From contig NC_053115.1 in assembly GCF_010015445.1 (NCBI RefSeq), positions 17,919,005 through 17,983,004 on the forward strand: a stretch of 64,000 nucleotides of DNA, given 5' to 3'. The notes under the pieces were generated by a model. The model was not told the origin of the DNA and searched no databases. It saw nothing but the letters and a program-made list of their open reading frames with translations. The position numbers and the translations under genes were made by a program. The stretch comes from Perca fluviatilis (lineage: Eukaryota > Chordata > Actinopteri > Perciformes > Percidae). The first letter of the stretch is position 1, and the number at the start of each line of letters is the position of its first letter. Of the stretch, positions 1 through 22,317 are shown in pieces.

Positions 1-2
1 TA

Positions 3-9048
<9,046 letters not shown>

Positions 9049-11110
9049 CCTGAGTAGCATTGTGTCTTCCAATTCCATTACCAAAAAAGAAATGTCCTTA
9101 TAGTTCTAGCCAATTTTATGTGTATATGCTGTATACATTTAACCAGCATGTATTTATTTATATGTACATACCTGTCTCCATTCTTGAGTTTTATGTTATT
9201 TGTTTAAATTGCATCAACATACCTCATGTCCATATTACAATACATAATCCTTGAGTGCAGTGTAATGGTAGTAGTACATTAAAAGATGTATAATTACCCC
9301 AATCAGGCTTACAAGAGAAGATTTTCTTAATTACTTATAAATGTACCTTACCACTCATTGAATGTACATAATGTACTGTTCATTCATGGTACGTTTATAT
9401 AAATAGTTCATGTTTGTGTTGCTCATATCACTCTATATATATATAGGCTGCCGTGTGTATATATGAATTATTGTTAATCTGTACATAGCTCCTGTGTTTG
9501 TACAGTTAACATTAGATAATCCATTGGTCGGTGCTGCAGATATGTGTGTTAATGCAACACCTTGTTAGCCACCATCATGCCATCACTGTGAAAACTTGAC
9601 ATCCCAGTCACTAGGACTGGATGCTTTATTCTGCTTTTTCAGTCCAAGGATAGTTTTCATTTTTCATCGATTAAATGCTTCCAGCACAAGCGCTTGAAAT
9701 ATCCTATAGAGATTTGAATGAACTTGAATTTTATCTTCAGGTGAAAAAACACCTGTGAGAGTGCCTTGAATTGCAGTTTCAGTTTTATGAAGAAAAGCAT
9801 TTAGATCCAAAGCAGAGACGAGATATTCTATGTATGCTTTCACCTCCAAAGGTAAAGTATGTGATTTGAATAATGAATGTGGATAGACACATATCTGATT
9901 TAGCAACAAAACATAATTTAACACTATAATCTGGTCATGGTGCAGTTCATAAAATATCACAGATTGTAAAACAAAATCTTGTTCACTGAAGTATTTTTCT
10001 CGTGGGATTGCTCCACCGCCTGCATGAATACACTGATATTCTAAATGTGCACAGGTCGATGTGGTGAGTTACAGGATGTAACAGGAGAAACTGGCATTGA
10101 AACCATACGTCAAGGAGGGCTAAAGGACTCGATATACGAGTCAAAATCCTAATTATGCCATACCTCGACTAATGCAGTCTGTAGCTTTACATATGGTTGC
10201 CTTTGTGGTTTTTAAGAGATTACTGAGTGTTGTTTGATACATGTTGATGATATGACAATGTTAGAGGCACATGAAGAATGTGAATTATTGAGAAGCCACA
10301 ACTGTTTGACATCTCATTTGTACAATGCATAGGTTTTCTAAATTATGTTTATTCAATGCTGGCCTCACAAGATCATCTGGCTCATACAACTGATTGTATG
10401 TATTATGGCTGACTTAATTCAAAGACCTCCAACAATCATTATGCTATCACTTATTTCAATAGTGCAGCCTCAAAAACAACTCTTTCACTTTCAATACTTA
10501 CTTCTCTTGTTTAACTTCTATTAGCAAATGTCGTTCTGAAGAATAGTTTGTTAAATGCATCAATGTGTTGATGTATTTTGGTAAGACAAAGCAGTGGCGA
10601 AAAAACTATGTAGTCAAGAAGTAGGTTTGGAGTAATGATTCAGACAGAGTATGGGTCAAGCTCCAGGAATGCTGGAACCTACATTTCCCATAATACAACT
10701 CAATAGCGTCGCTTACATTATCAGGATCATTTTTCAAAATTTGGAAAGCTCTTTCCAGAGCCACAGAAGACAGATGGAGTGTCGCTTTTGAAAACCTTCC
10801 TTGTTTGCACAGTGTGACAATATTTTGATTTAACCTGAATATTTTGTCTTGAAGACAGACATTTTTCCATGATGATATGTAGATTATTTTTTATTTTTCT
10901 TGAGAACATCTATGTAGCTATTTTCTTTGTGCTTTACACAGTAACTCCTGTATTTAATCTCTTAAATGCAATGAAAGCTAGGTTGATGGTTCCTTTTGCT
11001 GCTGTATCACCTGTCTCCCCGCCATTTCCTGACCTCATCAGAGCGGTACTCTTTCACAAAAGCTGTACATACTTGAAGACAGAAATAATAAATTCATTTT
11101 TGCTTGACAC
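9049..11110 (+). other. Probable 3' UTR of the WNK gene
   Basis: This is about 2 kb of AT-rich sequence after the WNK stop, with no splice-consistent coding exon. A canonical AATAAA at 11087-11092 is the best candidate poly(A) signal and lies about 440 bp before the first ITIH start codon. A 98-codon frame on the minus strand (9664-9960) resembles no family I know and is not called a gene. The 3' end is inferred. Confidence 0.45.
11087..11092 (+). promoter_or_regulatory. Candidate poly(A) signal, WNK gene
   Basis: AATAAA on the + strand downstream of the WNK stop. The only support is the motif and its position before the next gene. Confidence 0.4.
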
Positions 11111-11532
11111 CATACAATATTGGTCATGTACTTGTTTCATAAACAGCGCATACTGTGTATAAAGCCACATTTTGTCTGTGTATCTCTTTCTACTTTAAGT
11201 TTTCAAACCAGTGTTGTGGCTGGCAAAGTGGGCAGGCTGGACTGCCGATGTCAACAGTAAAGTTCACATAAGCAGTTGAATTTCTGATAAATTTCTGCTT
11301 TTTCATCCTGTCGTGAGTCTCGTGACTATTTCTTTGTGTGTGTGACTGCCGACAGTATACAGAGGAGGTAAGTGGGCGGGAATGTGTTCTTGTCTGTGGT
11401 TGTGCAAGTGAGGGATTGTTGAAACAGGAGAGAGAGAACGTGGAGTTTGCACTTTTAAAAAACAACGAATGTACACATTCATGTTGTCCTTGACAGTTTG
11501 AGCTGCCTGGGCTGCACTCTGGTGGAGCCATC

Positions 11533-12568
11533 ATGGAGAGAGCTGTGGTGCAAGTCACGCTTTTTGGGCTGCTGCTGGTTTTGGCTAGCACACTACCAAA
11601 CAAGGTAAGGTCACAAAACTTAAAGGACACACTACCGCACTGCAAGGAAACTGAATCTATTGAACATATAATTTTCAATTAGGTTACGGTAAAATTCCAG
11701 GGAATTATTGTGAGTCAAAAATGTAATGTCCTTTTAAGTGACAAGTGATGTTATTGTGTGTGTTAATGTGTAGGCTATTACTCAGTGGGAAACAGTCTTA
11801 ATGGGGGGACTCAACTCCATATTGGGTTAAAAAAAGCTGGTCCCCATGTTAATTATTACATTTTCAGGTTAAGATTTAAAGTTGTTGGTATTGGGAGTGT
11901 GCAAGTCATATGTGAAATGATAACACCAGTGATGGGGGAAGTAATCAGATTCTTTACTTGAGTAAAAGTACTAATATTGCCCTGAAAATACTCGACTACA
12001 AGTAAAAGTCCCGCATGCAATACCTTTATCAGCTAAATTTACTGCAAGTATGATAAGTAAATGTTGACATGGTGCAGTAAAACTGTCCCTGTTTGTGTTT
12101 TATTATTATATAAGATGTTTTTAGATTGATATTACTGTACTGCTGCATTTATGTGTTTGTTGCATTTTACTGCTGTAGAGGTTAAGGTCATTTTTATATA
12201 CTGTTGGGTAGTTTAGTCTACAGCAATGCATCATATATCTATAAGATCTCTTTAAAAAAAAGTTTCATGAGCTCAGAAAAACAGCCATTTGCAGCTTTGT
12301 GACAATGCATTTTACAGCTGATACAAGACGGTTAAAAAAAAGAGTTTAGTTAGCTTAAGAAGTAGGACATTTTTTTCAACCCATAAATGAACCATTCATC
12401 CTTCAGTTTATCACAAACTCATGTTTTAAATTCATGGTTACACATGGCCATTCAATTTAGATTTTCACTGGACACTATGCTTCACTGGTATGAAAATGTA
12501 GCGTAAATGTAAACTGGAAAATTCTATGTTGTCTCTGAGATACAGTGAAGTAGAAGTATAAAGTTGCA

Positions 12569-12623
<55 letters not shown>

Positions 12624-15600
12624 CGTGCGTGCGTGCCTTCGTGCGTGTGTTGGGCCGTAAATCTGTTTCAGAAAAAGCTGGTTCCCCTGACTTTAATCAT
12701 TACATTTTAGGGTTAATACTTGCTAAAGGTTCAGTATTATTGGGACACATTGCCATGTGAAAACAAAACGACAAGAAACAAACAGAATGGGGTGTTTCTG
12801 CAGTTAGACCAACAATATTTCACTGATGCCACCCACACTTTTTTGTTTTCCACCATCATCTGATCTTTGGTCAGCTGGTCGTCAGCCAGCGACATTAACC
12901 AAGCCATTTATTTTATTGTGAAATGTGCCTCCTCCTGTATTTGCTCAGGACAACTGGAACATCTACAGCTTTCACATCAACTCCACAGTGACCAGTCGTT
13001 ATGCAACCACGGTCGTCACAAGCCGCGTGGCCAATCGCATGGACGACTCAAAGGAAATAGAGTTCCAGGTCCGGATTCCCAAGAACGCCTTCATCAGTAA
13101 ATTCAGAATGTATGTGAAGCAAAAATACTTTTTACTGGATTTTGCACATAAAGCATCATGAAATGAAATCATGGGCTACTCAGGAGTACGTATATAAACA
13201 AAGACTTTTGTTTGTTCTTCTTTAGGTTTATAGATGGCCAATGGTACGATGGTGTTGTGAAAGGTAAAGAGAAAGCTCAGCAGCAGTACACTGAGGCTGT
13301 GTCCCGTGGCCAAAGCGCTGGGCTTGTCAGGTACATAGATCAATGGATCAGTTTATTGCCAGGTCTAATAAAGCTTGTTTTTATTTCGTATTTTTTTAGA
13401 AGAGCCTTGTGTGTCCTTCAGGATAAAGGAGGACAAAAAGAATAAAATCTTTGTTTTGTCTGACTTTTCTCAAATATTTGCCTTTTTCTTTTTAAATAAG
13501 GCTACTTTAATGCCTTCAGGTCTTTGAAATTCTTCAAATGAAATAATCTGAGAAGGAAATGCTGCTCTTTGATTGTATTACTCACATCCACACCATAACC
13601 TGTGATGAAGTGTCATTGTTCTATTGTAAAGGGGTCAGAAGGAGGACCACTGCTTTAATGTATCGTCTCTGTTGCAGTTCTGTAGGGAGGACCCTCGAGG
13701 AATTTAAGACCTCTGTGACTGTGGCTGCCCACAAAAAGGTCACCTTTGAACTCACATATGAGGAGCTGCTGAAACGCAAGCTTGGCAAGTACGAGCTGCA
13801 AATCCACGCTCGACCCATGCAGCCTGTCAAAGACTTCAAGGTGTGTCTTTCCTGTTGGTTTCTATTAATCTTAAAAAAACATTTTACATTGAAGTATATT
13901 ATCACCCTATTTTATCGATACTACATACACCACAACATAATCAGAGCTTCAAAGTGTTTTTTTTTATTTTTATTTATTCTCAATGCCAGGTCGATGTGTA
14001 CATTAATGAGAAAGCTGGCATCAATTTCATCGAGGTTAAAGGAGGACTAAGCACCAAAGCCCTGGCTAATGCCATTACCAGAACGCATGCAGACAAACAG
14101 GTACATGCAGTAAGCACTGCTATCTTTGTTCTGAACGATAGTTTACTAATATTGTTAATAAAAGAATATCTGTTTGACCACAGTATACATAATGGCCCTG
14201 GACATTCTGTCTTATTTCTCTTCTATATCTTTATGCACTTTTGCAACAGTTTTCACTTTGTTGTTATTCCAAACTGCATTTTGTTGTACAAATAGTGCTC
14301 AACTCTGTGCCGAGACAACACAGTTGAATCTAATCAAATTAAACGAAATGCAGAGGACTCATATTTTTGGCCAATGAACCCAGTACATCAATTTCCATAT
14401 CTCTATTTTCCAGTCTCTAAAACCTGTTTCATCCTGTTTCCAGGCGTGGGTGTATTTCTACCCAACAGAGGACCAACAGAAAACATGTGATGGCTGTGGA
14501 GAGCAGGGTATGAATGGAGATCTGGTTATTGTTTATGACGTCAACAGGGACACCTCAATTGGAGACATCAAGGTAAAGCAAGAGTTCATTTCCTGGATGA
14601 CTCCAGTGGTCTATTAGCATTGTTAAAAATACCGTACTTATTTAAATGGCTATCTTCCCCTGTTATCTTAACTTTCTTCTTCCTCTCTCTAAGACATCAG
14701 CTGGATACTTTGTTCATCACTTTGCTCCATCTAGTCTTTCCCGCATACCAAAAAATGTTGTCTTCGTTATTGATCAAAGTGGCTCAATGAGGGGCAAAAA
14801 AATGCAACAGGTACAGCATTTGAAGAGTTAAGTTTGTGACGGATTGTGACTGTTTTAATGTCAGTTAATTATGTCTGTGGTTCACTTCACAGAAAGCTTT
14901 ATTAAGAACACGTGAAAAGAACAATATTACATGGTTTCTTACATGAATAATAATAATATATATATACACACACATATATTCATTTGTTATGTGTGAATGA
15001 TGTTTTTGCCCAGACCCGAATAGCATTAATCCACATCTTGAACGACCTGGCAGAGGATGACCACTTTGGTCTTATCACTTTTGATAGCAACATTTTTCAC
15101 TGGAAACAAGAACTTGTTCAGGCCAGCAAGGAAAACCTGGAGAGTGCTAAGACATTTGCACTGAATATTATTGAGAGAGGAGGTGAGGGTTTTAATAAAT
15201 ATTTCATGAAGGTATGTGACTATTTTAGTAATGGCAGTAATGAAACATAGTTTCATTCCATTTCAGCCACAGACATTAACGCAGCAGTGTTGGAAGGAGC
15301 ACGTATGCTGAATGCACATCCCAGAGAAGGTTCAGCGTCTATCGTCATACTTCTCACCGATGGAGACCCAACCTCAGGTTACAATAAAACACACATGCAC
15401 ACAAAAGTGAGATAATACTTCAAGAGATTAATGTAAGACTCCTAACGACACAGTCCATGGCCCAATCCCAATCTCCACACTCACAGACTTTGAGACCGTT
15501 CCCGTTGAGTCTGTGAGGGCTTAAGGCTGTCCCACTGTCGAATCGTCTAGTGCATGAGGGCTCTCTTGCAAACATTTGAGCCCTTTCTGAACACTTTTTG

Positions 15601-18600
15601 TAAGTCCACATTTCTGCAGACTTTGCCTGAGGGAATTACCTACAATTCATAGCATTGTGACGTAAAAGGTCCCATGGCCAAAATTTCACTTTATGAGTTT
15701 TTTTATGCATTCCGCCAGCCTGCCTATGGTCCCCCAGTGGCTAGAAATGGCGATAGGTGTAAACTGAGCCCTGGGTATCCTGCTCTGCCTTTCAGAAAAT
15801 GAAAGCTCGGATGGGCTGATCTGGAATCTTGCTCCTTATGAGGTCATAAGGAGCAAGGTTACCTCCCATTTCTCTGCTTTGCCCGCCCAGAGAATTTGGC
15901 CCACCCATGAGAGAGAGACATCATGGCTTTCATGGCTTTCAATATTGGGGCGGCTGTGGCTAAGTGGTAGAGAGGTCGCCTGCCAATCGGAAGGTTGGTG
16001 GCTCGATCCCTGGCCCTGCAGTTCCATGCCGAAGTGTCCTTGGGCAAGACACTGAACCCCGAATTGCCCCCGATGCTGCGCCATCGGAGTATAAATGTGT
16101 GTGAATGTTTACCTGATGAGCAGGTGGCACCTTGTACGGCAGCCTCGGCCACAGTTATGAATGTCTGTGAATGGTGAATGGCTCCTGTACTATGTTAAAG
16201 GGCTTTGAGTAGTCGTTAAGACTAGAAAAGCGCTATATAAAAACAGTCCATATACATTTACATTCAAATGAGCAAAGTGGCAGTTGGTCAAGGCCACACC
16301 CCCATCCTCCACCTTGCCCCCCCTCTCTCCTCCTCAATAGCTACAGACACAGAAATGGCACATACTAAGGAAAGCTCATTGTGGGACTGGCTCTAGTGTC
16401 TGTAATTCTGCACCAAGGCTGAATTTCAGGAAAGAGACTTCAGATACAGTATTAGGGGACCACTAAGGCCTATATAAAAGCATCCAAAGAGCACCATGTC
16501 ATAGGACCTTTAAAACACAGAGTTACCAGGGGAAGCTTAGTCTCGCATTGTCAGACCTATCTCCACAGTGATGTGGAGTAAGGTCTTGCTACTCTACTAA
16601 TGTGTGTTCAGCCTGGCGTATTGAATTTACATAGAAACATTACCTTAACTTTAAGGACTTAAGATGGTACTTAAGTGGTAGGCTGCATAAAACACATGAA
16701 ATCAAAGTGATGCAAGCACAGCTGATTTATTCATTTCATTTTGCTTAAAGGTGCTTTAAGCGATGTCACATGTTTTTTAGGCTACAACATTTTTTGTCAC
16801 ATACAGCAAACATCTCCTCACTATCCGCGAGCTGCCTGTCCCCTGAACACACTGTAAAAAAACGCGGTCTCTGTAGACAGGCCAGGCTCCACAAACGGCA
16901 ACAAAAACAAATTGCGCCAACCTGCACCACCCCACAACAAACAGTGTTCCAGCCAATAACTGACAAGAAGGATTTGGGGGTGGGGAGGGGACGGGATGAG
17001 GAGGAAGGAGGGGCGAGCTAGCCTCCATTTTGTTTGACAATATTAGGGATGTCCCGAATCTAGGATTTGGGTTCGGATTCGGCCGAATATTGGGCTTTTT
17101 GACGGGGTTTGGTTTCTGTGTGATCTAATCTATGGATCTGACGAAGCCGACGAGCGACAACAATCAGGCCAGCAAGCTACACTGCCATAAGAGGAGTTTC
17201 ATTCAGATGGATTCAGAAGAGATACAATGAAGGCTGCTGGAGGCTGAGGGCAAACGAGACGCTACCACATGAGAGAAAGATGTCGCCTTACTTGTTTTCC
17301 CACAACACAAACTTTTGTAAATGCACCTTTTGAAACCTGAACAAGATGAAGTGCGGACTCACGGAGTCAATGACAGGCCGGAGCTGCACCCCCGGTTGTT
17401 GGTCGTCTTGACGAGGGACGCTGGGACGCCGATCCGGAGCGGCGGTTGCTCAAGATTGAGTCAGCAGGCCCGTGTTTGGAAGTGAACAAAACAACTTGTA
17501 GGTGATTCAGTTTGACACAGCACAACCCCTCTTAGGTAGGAAAGTACACACTCATCTAGGCGTCCACTGCTCCCTCTTCAGATGCACCAATCAGGGCCGG
17601 GGGGGTGTCTAACTACGCGTTAATCACTGCTCATACACACGCATTCATTCTTCCTTGTGGGGGGAGGGGCTTAGGAGACCGTTTTGGGCTTTAGCGGAAA
17701 GGGGGGAGGGACTGAGAAGTTGTTGAAATTGTTTTGAAGTCCTGGATTTCGCAATCCTACTTACGGCACCTTTAATGTTACCGGCTAGGCTAACCTTTGT
17801 TGAGTAACGAGTAAAGTTAGTTTAGCGCTTACGAGCCCTTGCAGCCTCTCGCACTCCGTCACTCACCGGGTGACGTCAGTGAGGGTTCAGGGTTTAAGGT
17901 TTTAGGGTGGAGAATGGGTTGGGCCCATGTATTACTGTGTGAGGGAATTTGAGCTCAACTTCCCCTTTTAAATCTCATGCCTTGGTTCTTTGCAGGGGAG
18001 ACAAATCTTGAACGAATACAATCAAATGTCAGAAGGGATATTGCAGACAAGTTCCCACTCTATTGTCTTGGTTTTGGTTATGATGTCAATTTTGAGTTCC
18101 TTGAGAAGATGTCGCTGCAGAACAATGGTGTGGCACGACGGATTTACGAAGACTCTGACGCTGATTTACAGCTCAAGGTATTTGAATTCACTTGCTCCCA
18201 TTATAAATACTCTGTTTACCATGTGATTTGCTACATTTCCATAGATAAAATTGATCCTGATTGGCTGTGGAGAGATAAACATTCATACAGCGTCCATACT
18301 GTACCGTATGTCAACAGGGTTTCTATGAAGAGGTGGCCACTCCTCTGTTGACAGATGTGACAATGATCTATAATGGAGGGACCAATCTAACCCAGACTAA
18401 CTTCAGCCAGTATTATAATGGCTCTGAGATTGTGGTGGCTGGTCAGATCACTGACAACGACATTGAAACCTTCACTCCACAAGTTGTAGCCATTTCGGTA
18501 AGGATTGCTCCACCCAGCACATCAACTGTAATCTTCTGAAAGCTTGGTGAAAACCCTTGTGTATACTGACATAATAATTAATTTGGACTATGACAGAGGG

Positions 18601-21600
18601 ATAGAAGAGTGACATATTCTAACACAAACGCCACCGTGGAGTACACTGGCACAGATTTTGACAGCCACGTCCAGAGAGTTTGGGCCTACATCACAGTCAA
18701 ACAGCTTCTGGAGAAAGAGTGAGTGTGATGTCGACAGCTGTGGCTCAGGTGGTAAAGTGATCGTCTACCAATCGGAAGGTCGGTGATTCAATCCCTGGCC
18801 CTGTAGTCCCATGTCAAAGTGTCCTTGGGCAAGACACTTAACCCCAAATTGCTCCTGATGCTGCGCCCTCAATGTGTAAATGTGTGTGATTTTTTTAAAT
18901 CTAATGAGCAGGTATGACAGCCTTGTATGACAGCCTCGGCCACCAGTGTATGAATGTGTGTGAATGGTCCTATACTATGTAAAAGTGCTTTGAGTAGTCG
19001 TTAAGACTAGAAAAGCTCTATAAAAATACAGTCCATACAGCCCATTTACCTTTTTCACGGAATATCATTTTTACTATTTACTGTACTTTAGCTTTGTCTT
19101 TATAAGAGTCACTGGGCGCTGCTGGTTTTTTGGGGGTTTTAACCATAATACACACATGGATGGTATAACTGTATTTACAAGTCGCCCAAATTAACATCAA
19201 TGCTGTCAACACATCTGGGACCGTACTTCTGTTCTTCACATTAAAATGACATGCTTCAACAACTTCAAATTATGCAGCAAAAGCTCTTTAATTTCCACTT
19301 TGAATGTAAAGTTATATTGCCACCTGAGCATTGCCCAAGCGTTCTTACTGCTTTCTCTCAATGAAGTCACTTTGGTATACTAATTAGACATGGAAATGAG
19401 GGGGGGGGGCCAGATTCGTCACATAGCGAAAAGACTGCAAACTGCGTCACACCAGTTGTGTCTGGATATGGCCAATAAACGCGACTGGATGTCTGATCAA
19501 TGGACACAGTTACGTTACCATCAACAATCATTTCAGCACTAACACAACAAACACAACAAAATGTTATCAAAAGTAGTGTTAGCTGTTAATTAACTTTATC
19601 ATACCGTCATGTCAAATGTTTGAATTTGTGACACAATTTATGACACAGGCTGCTGTTTTCTGGACCTGAGAAGGAGAACGTGAAGAAAGAGGCCTTGGAG
19701 CTGTCGCTGAAGTACAGCTTTGTAACCCCACTTACATCCATGGTGGTCACCAAGCCTCTGGGGGAGAAAACAGATGTGCTCCATAAACCTAAGGAAGGTG
19801 GACCAACACAGGCACGGCCATCTCATGTAGGGCATCAACCGTCTTTGACACAAAATACTATGGCGATTCGGGGATACGGCGGTTCCTTTACTCGTAAGCA
19901 ACACAAAAGTTAACAAAACAAACACAATGCAAAAATACAGTTATCATTTTCAATTACAACTAATAAATAAAATTTTGGGTATGTGTGAGTATGGAACTGG
20001 ACATAAATATGTATGTATGAAAAAATAAATAATTTATTCAGTTGATGTAAACGTTAATTGCTAATAGTCAAGTGTCTGCAAAATTAGCAGACCATTGAGG
20101 GAAATGAAACCAAATGACATACAATGTTCATTATTTTAAAGTAAATAAATAACACCATGTTATCATCTTTTTCTTTTTAACAGCACAAATGTTTTTTCCA
20201 GGTAAGGCATAGAGTAGGTACATAGGTACACATATCTGAACTGTTTTGACATGAAAGATACACTATTGATTCATAATAATACAATGTAATTTAGCATACA
20301 TTCTCTCTCATGAATAAATCTTCTCATCCTTCACAGAACAATGTGTTGTTTACATTTTGTGAAAAACCAAACAAAAAAAATCATGACTTTTTCAAAGTAA
20401 ATTAACAACTTTATCTTAACTTAATTTTATCTTTTTCTTTTTAACAACACCAGGTGGTTGGCCTATGCCAATGGACATAGGTACATCGGCGCCATTCTGA
20501 CATAACAGATACACGATTGATTTAATAATACTTGTAATATAATGTATTTTATTTTATTTTCTCTACTTTGTGCTAATGGAAATGAAAGTTTAATATTAAA
20601 TTAGGCCTATGAATGAATGTAATGGAAGCAAGACTGATAGCTTTGTAGTCACAAAGGAGACAACCAAAAGGAGATGAAATTTTGGCATTCACACATTAAA
20701 CGAATGAAGGTACTTCAGCTGCTGCGAGATTATTCGGAAGTAAAAGATTACTGATGGGGGATCTCCTGATGTAACATCCCCTAATCACTCTTAAGCAAGA
20801 GCATCAACCCTGATCACAGAAAAAGTAAAGATTCACCTACTCGTATGGATGGTCAGAGTGTAAACTGCGCTGTAGGGGAGAGGCAGGCGGATGTTGGGGC
20901 GTAAGCCCTTGCATGGATTAGTTTGGGCAAAATGGCGCTAAACTGACCCCTCCCAGCTATACATTCTCTCATGGTGGATTATCTCCTGAATTACTCGTTT
21001 CTTTCTAAAAGTAATATTATTTGTTTTAACTGTCTAACTCTCCCATACGTGATTCCACTTGAATAAAACCTGATACAGCATGACTGACAGCAAACTAATC
21101 TACAACCATGACCATTTCAAAGTAAATTAACAACTTATCTGTTATCATCTCTTTCTTTTTAACAGCACAACCTATACCAGGTAAGACATAGATACATATC
21201 ATCTTTTTTCCTTTTAACAGCAAGGCGTCTTTCTCAAGGCATTAGTAGTTGTTTCTCCGGAGGTATGGGTACACATTTCCACTGTTCTGATATGAATACA
21301 CTTGTGTATATATTTTACAGTATATAGAGATTTGTTCACATTTCTTGAGTGACAACCAACATTTGTAGAAATATGAATAAGGCAAGGTTTATTCAGATAC
21401 CAAAATGGCGCTAAACTGACCCCTCCCAGTTATACATTTTCTCACTGTGGATTATCTCCTGAATTACTTGTTTCTTTCTAAAAGTAATATTATTTGTTTT
21501 AACTCTCTAACTCTCCCATATTTGAAACAACGTGATATTATTCCACTTGAATAAAACCTGATGCAGCATGACTTACAGAAAACTAATCTACAACCATGAC

Positions 21601-22261
21601 CATTTCAAAGTAAATTAACAACTTTTCTGTTATCATCTCTTTAGCTTTAACACCACAACATATACCAGGTAAGACATAGATACATAGGTACACATCTGCA
21701 GCATTCTGACATGACTATTTATGAATTACTCATATAATGTATTTCATATAATGTATATAGCCCTACAGCATACATTTCTCATGTGTACTGTACACATTTG
21801 CATTATTTGCAGTACAATGCATCGTTTTCATTTTGTAAAAACAGAACTGAGCAGAAAAACTGAGGGTGGAGGACGGTGCAAGTTATTTAACAACTGTATC
21901 ACAATGTCATGTTATAATCTTTTTTCCTTTTAACAGCGTAGGCCGTTCTCAAGGTGTTAGTAGTGGTGGTCTCTCGAGGTATGGTGGTACACGTGTCCAC
22001 TGTTTGCAAATTTGTTTTAAATTTGACTAAGGCAAGGTTTATTCCACATCTGCATTCATGACAACGGTGTAACAGTGTAATGATCACCTCATGAGTAAAT
22101 CTTTTGTTCTTCTTAGCTAAATGTATTTCACAAGACACTGCTTAGATCAGGGAAACTTTGGTCCCCTCCTGCAGACTCACCTGGAGGGGACATTGCAGTC
22201 CAACCTGTGGTGTCACAAATTCTAGTAGTTTGCCAGTTGGTGAAGGCAAGGGGCCATGGCA

Positions 22262-22317
<56 letters not shown>

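Larger units (their letters stand above)
15461..17931. mobile_element. 2.47-kb nested DNA transposon insertion in intron 9 of ITIH gene A
   Basis: Genes B and C read straight through CAGTCCATG-TATCACTGTGTGAG (35467 and 49374 regions). Gene A has about 2.47 kb between the two halves, bounded by inverted termini (GGCCCAATCCCAATCTCCAC left; reverse complement of GTGGAGAATGGGTTGGGCC right) and a repeated CCATG. Inside are a MITE (15664-16512) that is itself split by a SINE, and a second MITE-like element (about 16745-17774, ends TTAAAGGTGC / GCACCTTTAA). Small open frames inside show no transposase similarity that I can recognise. Confidence 0.75.

Noticed and set aside
9664..9960. 98-codon open frame on the minus strand after the WNK gene
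   Set aside because: No recognisable domain, no splice context, AT-rich 3' UTR setting; length is compatible with chance.
13843..14295. Long + strand frames overlapping ITIH gene A exons and introns (also 47693-48274 in gene C)
   Set aside because: They are read-through of real exons across introns; splice sites and phase give the shorter exons listed under the genes.
15955..16030. tRNA-like sequence with A and B boxes
   Set aside because: It is the head of a SINE; the rest of a tRNA cloverleaf and a pol III terminator do not follow, and the same sequence recurs at 18729 and 36279.
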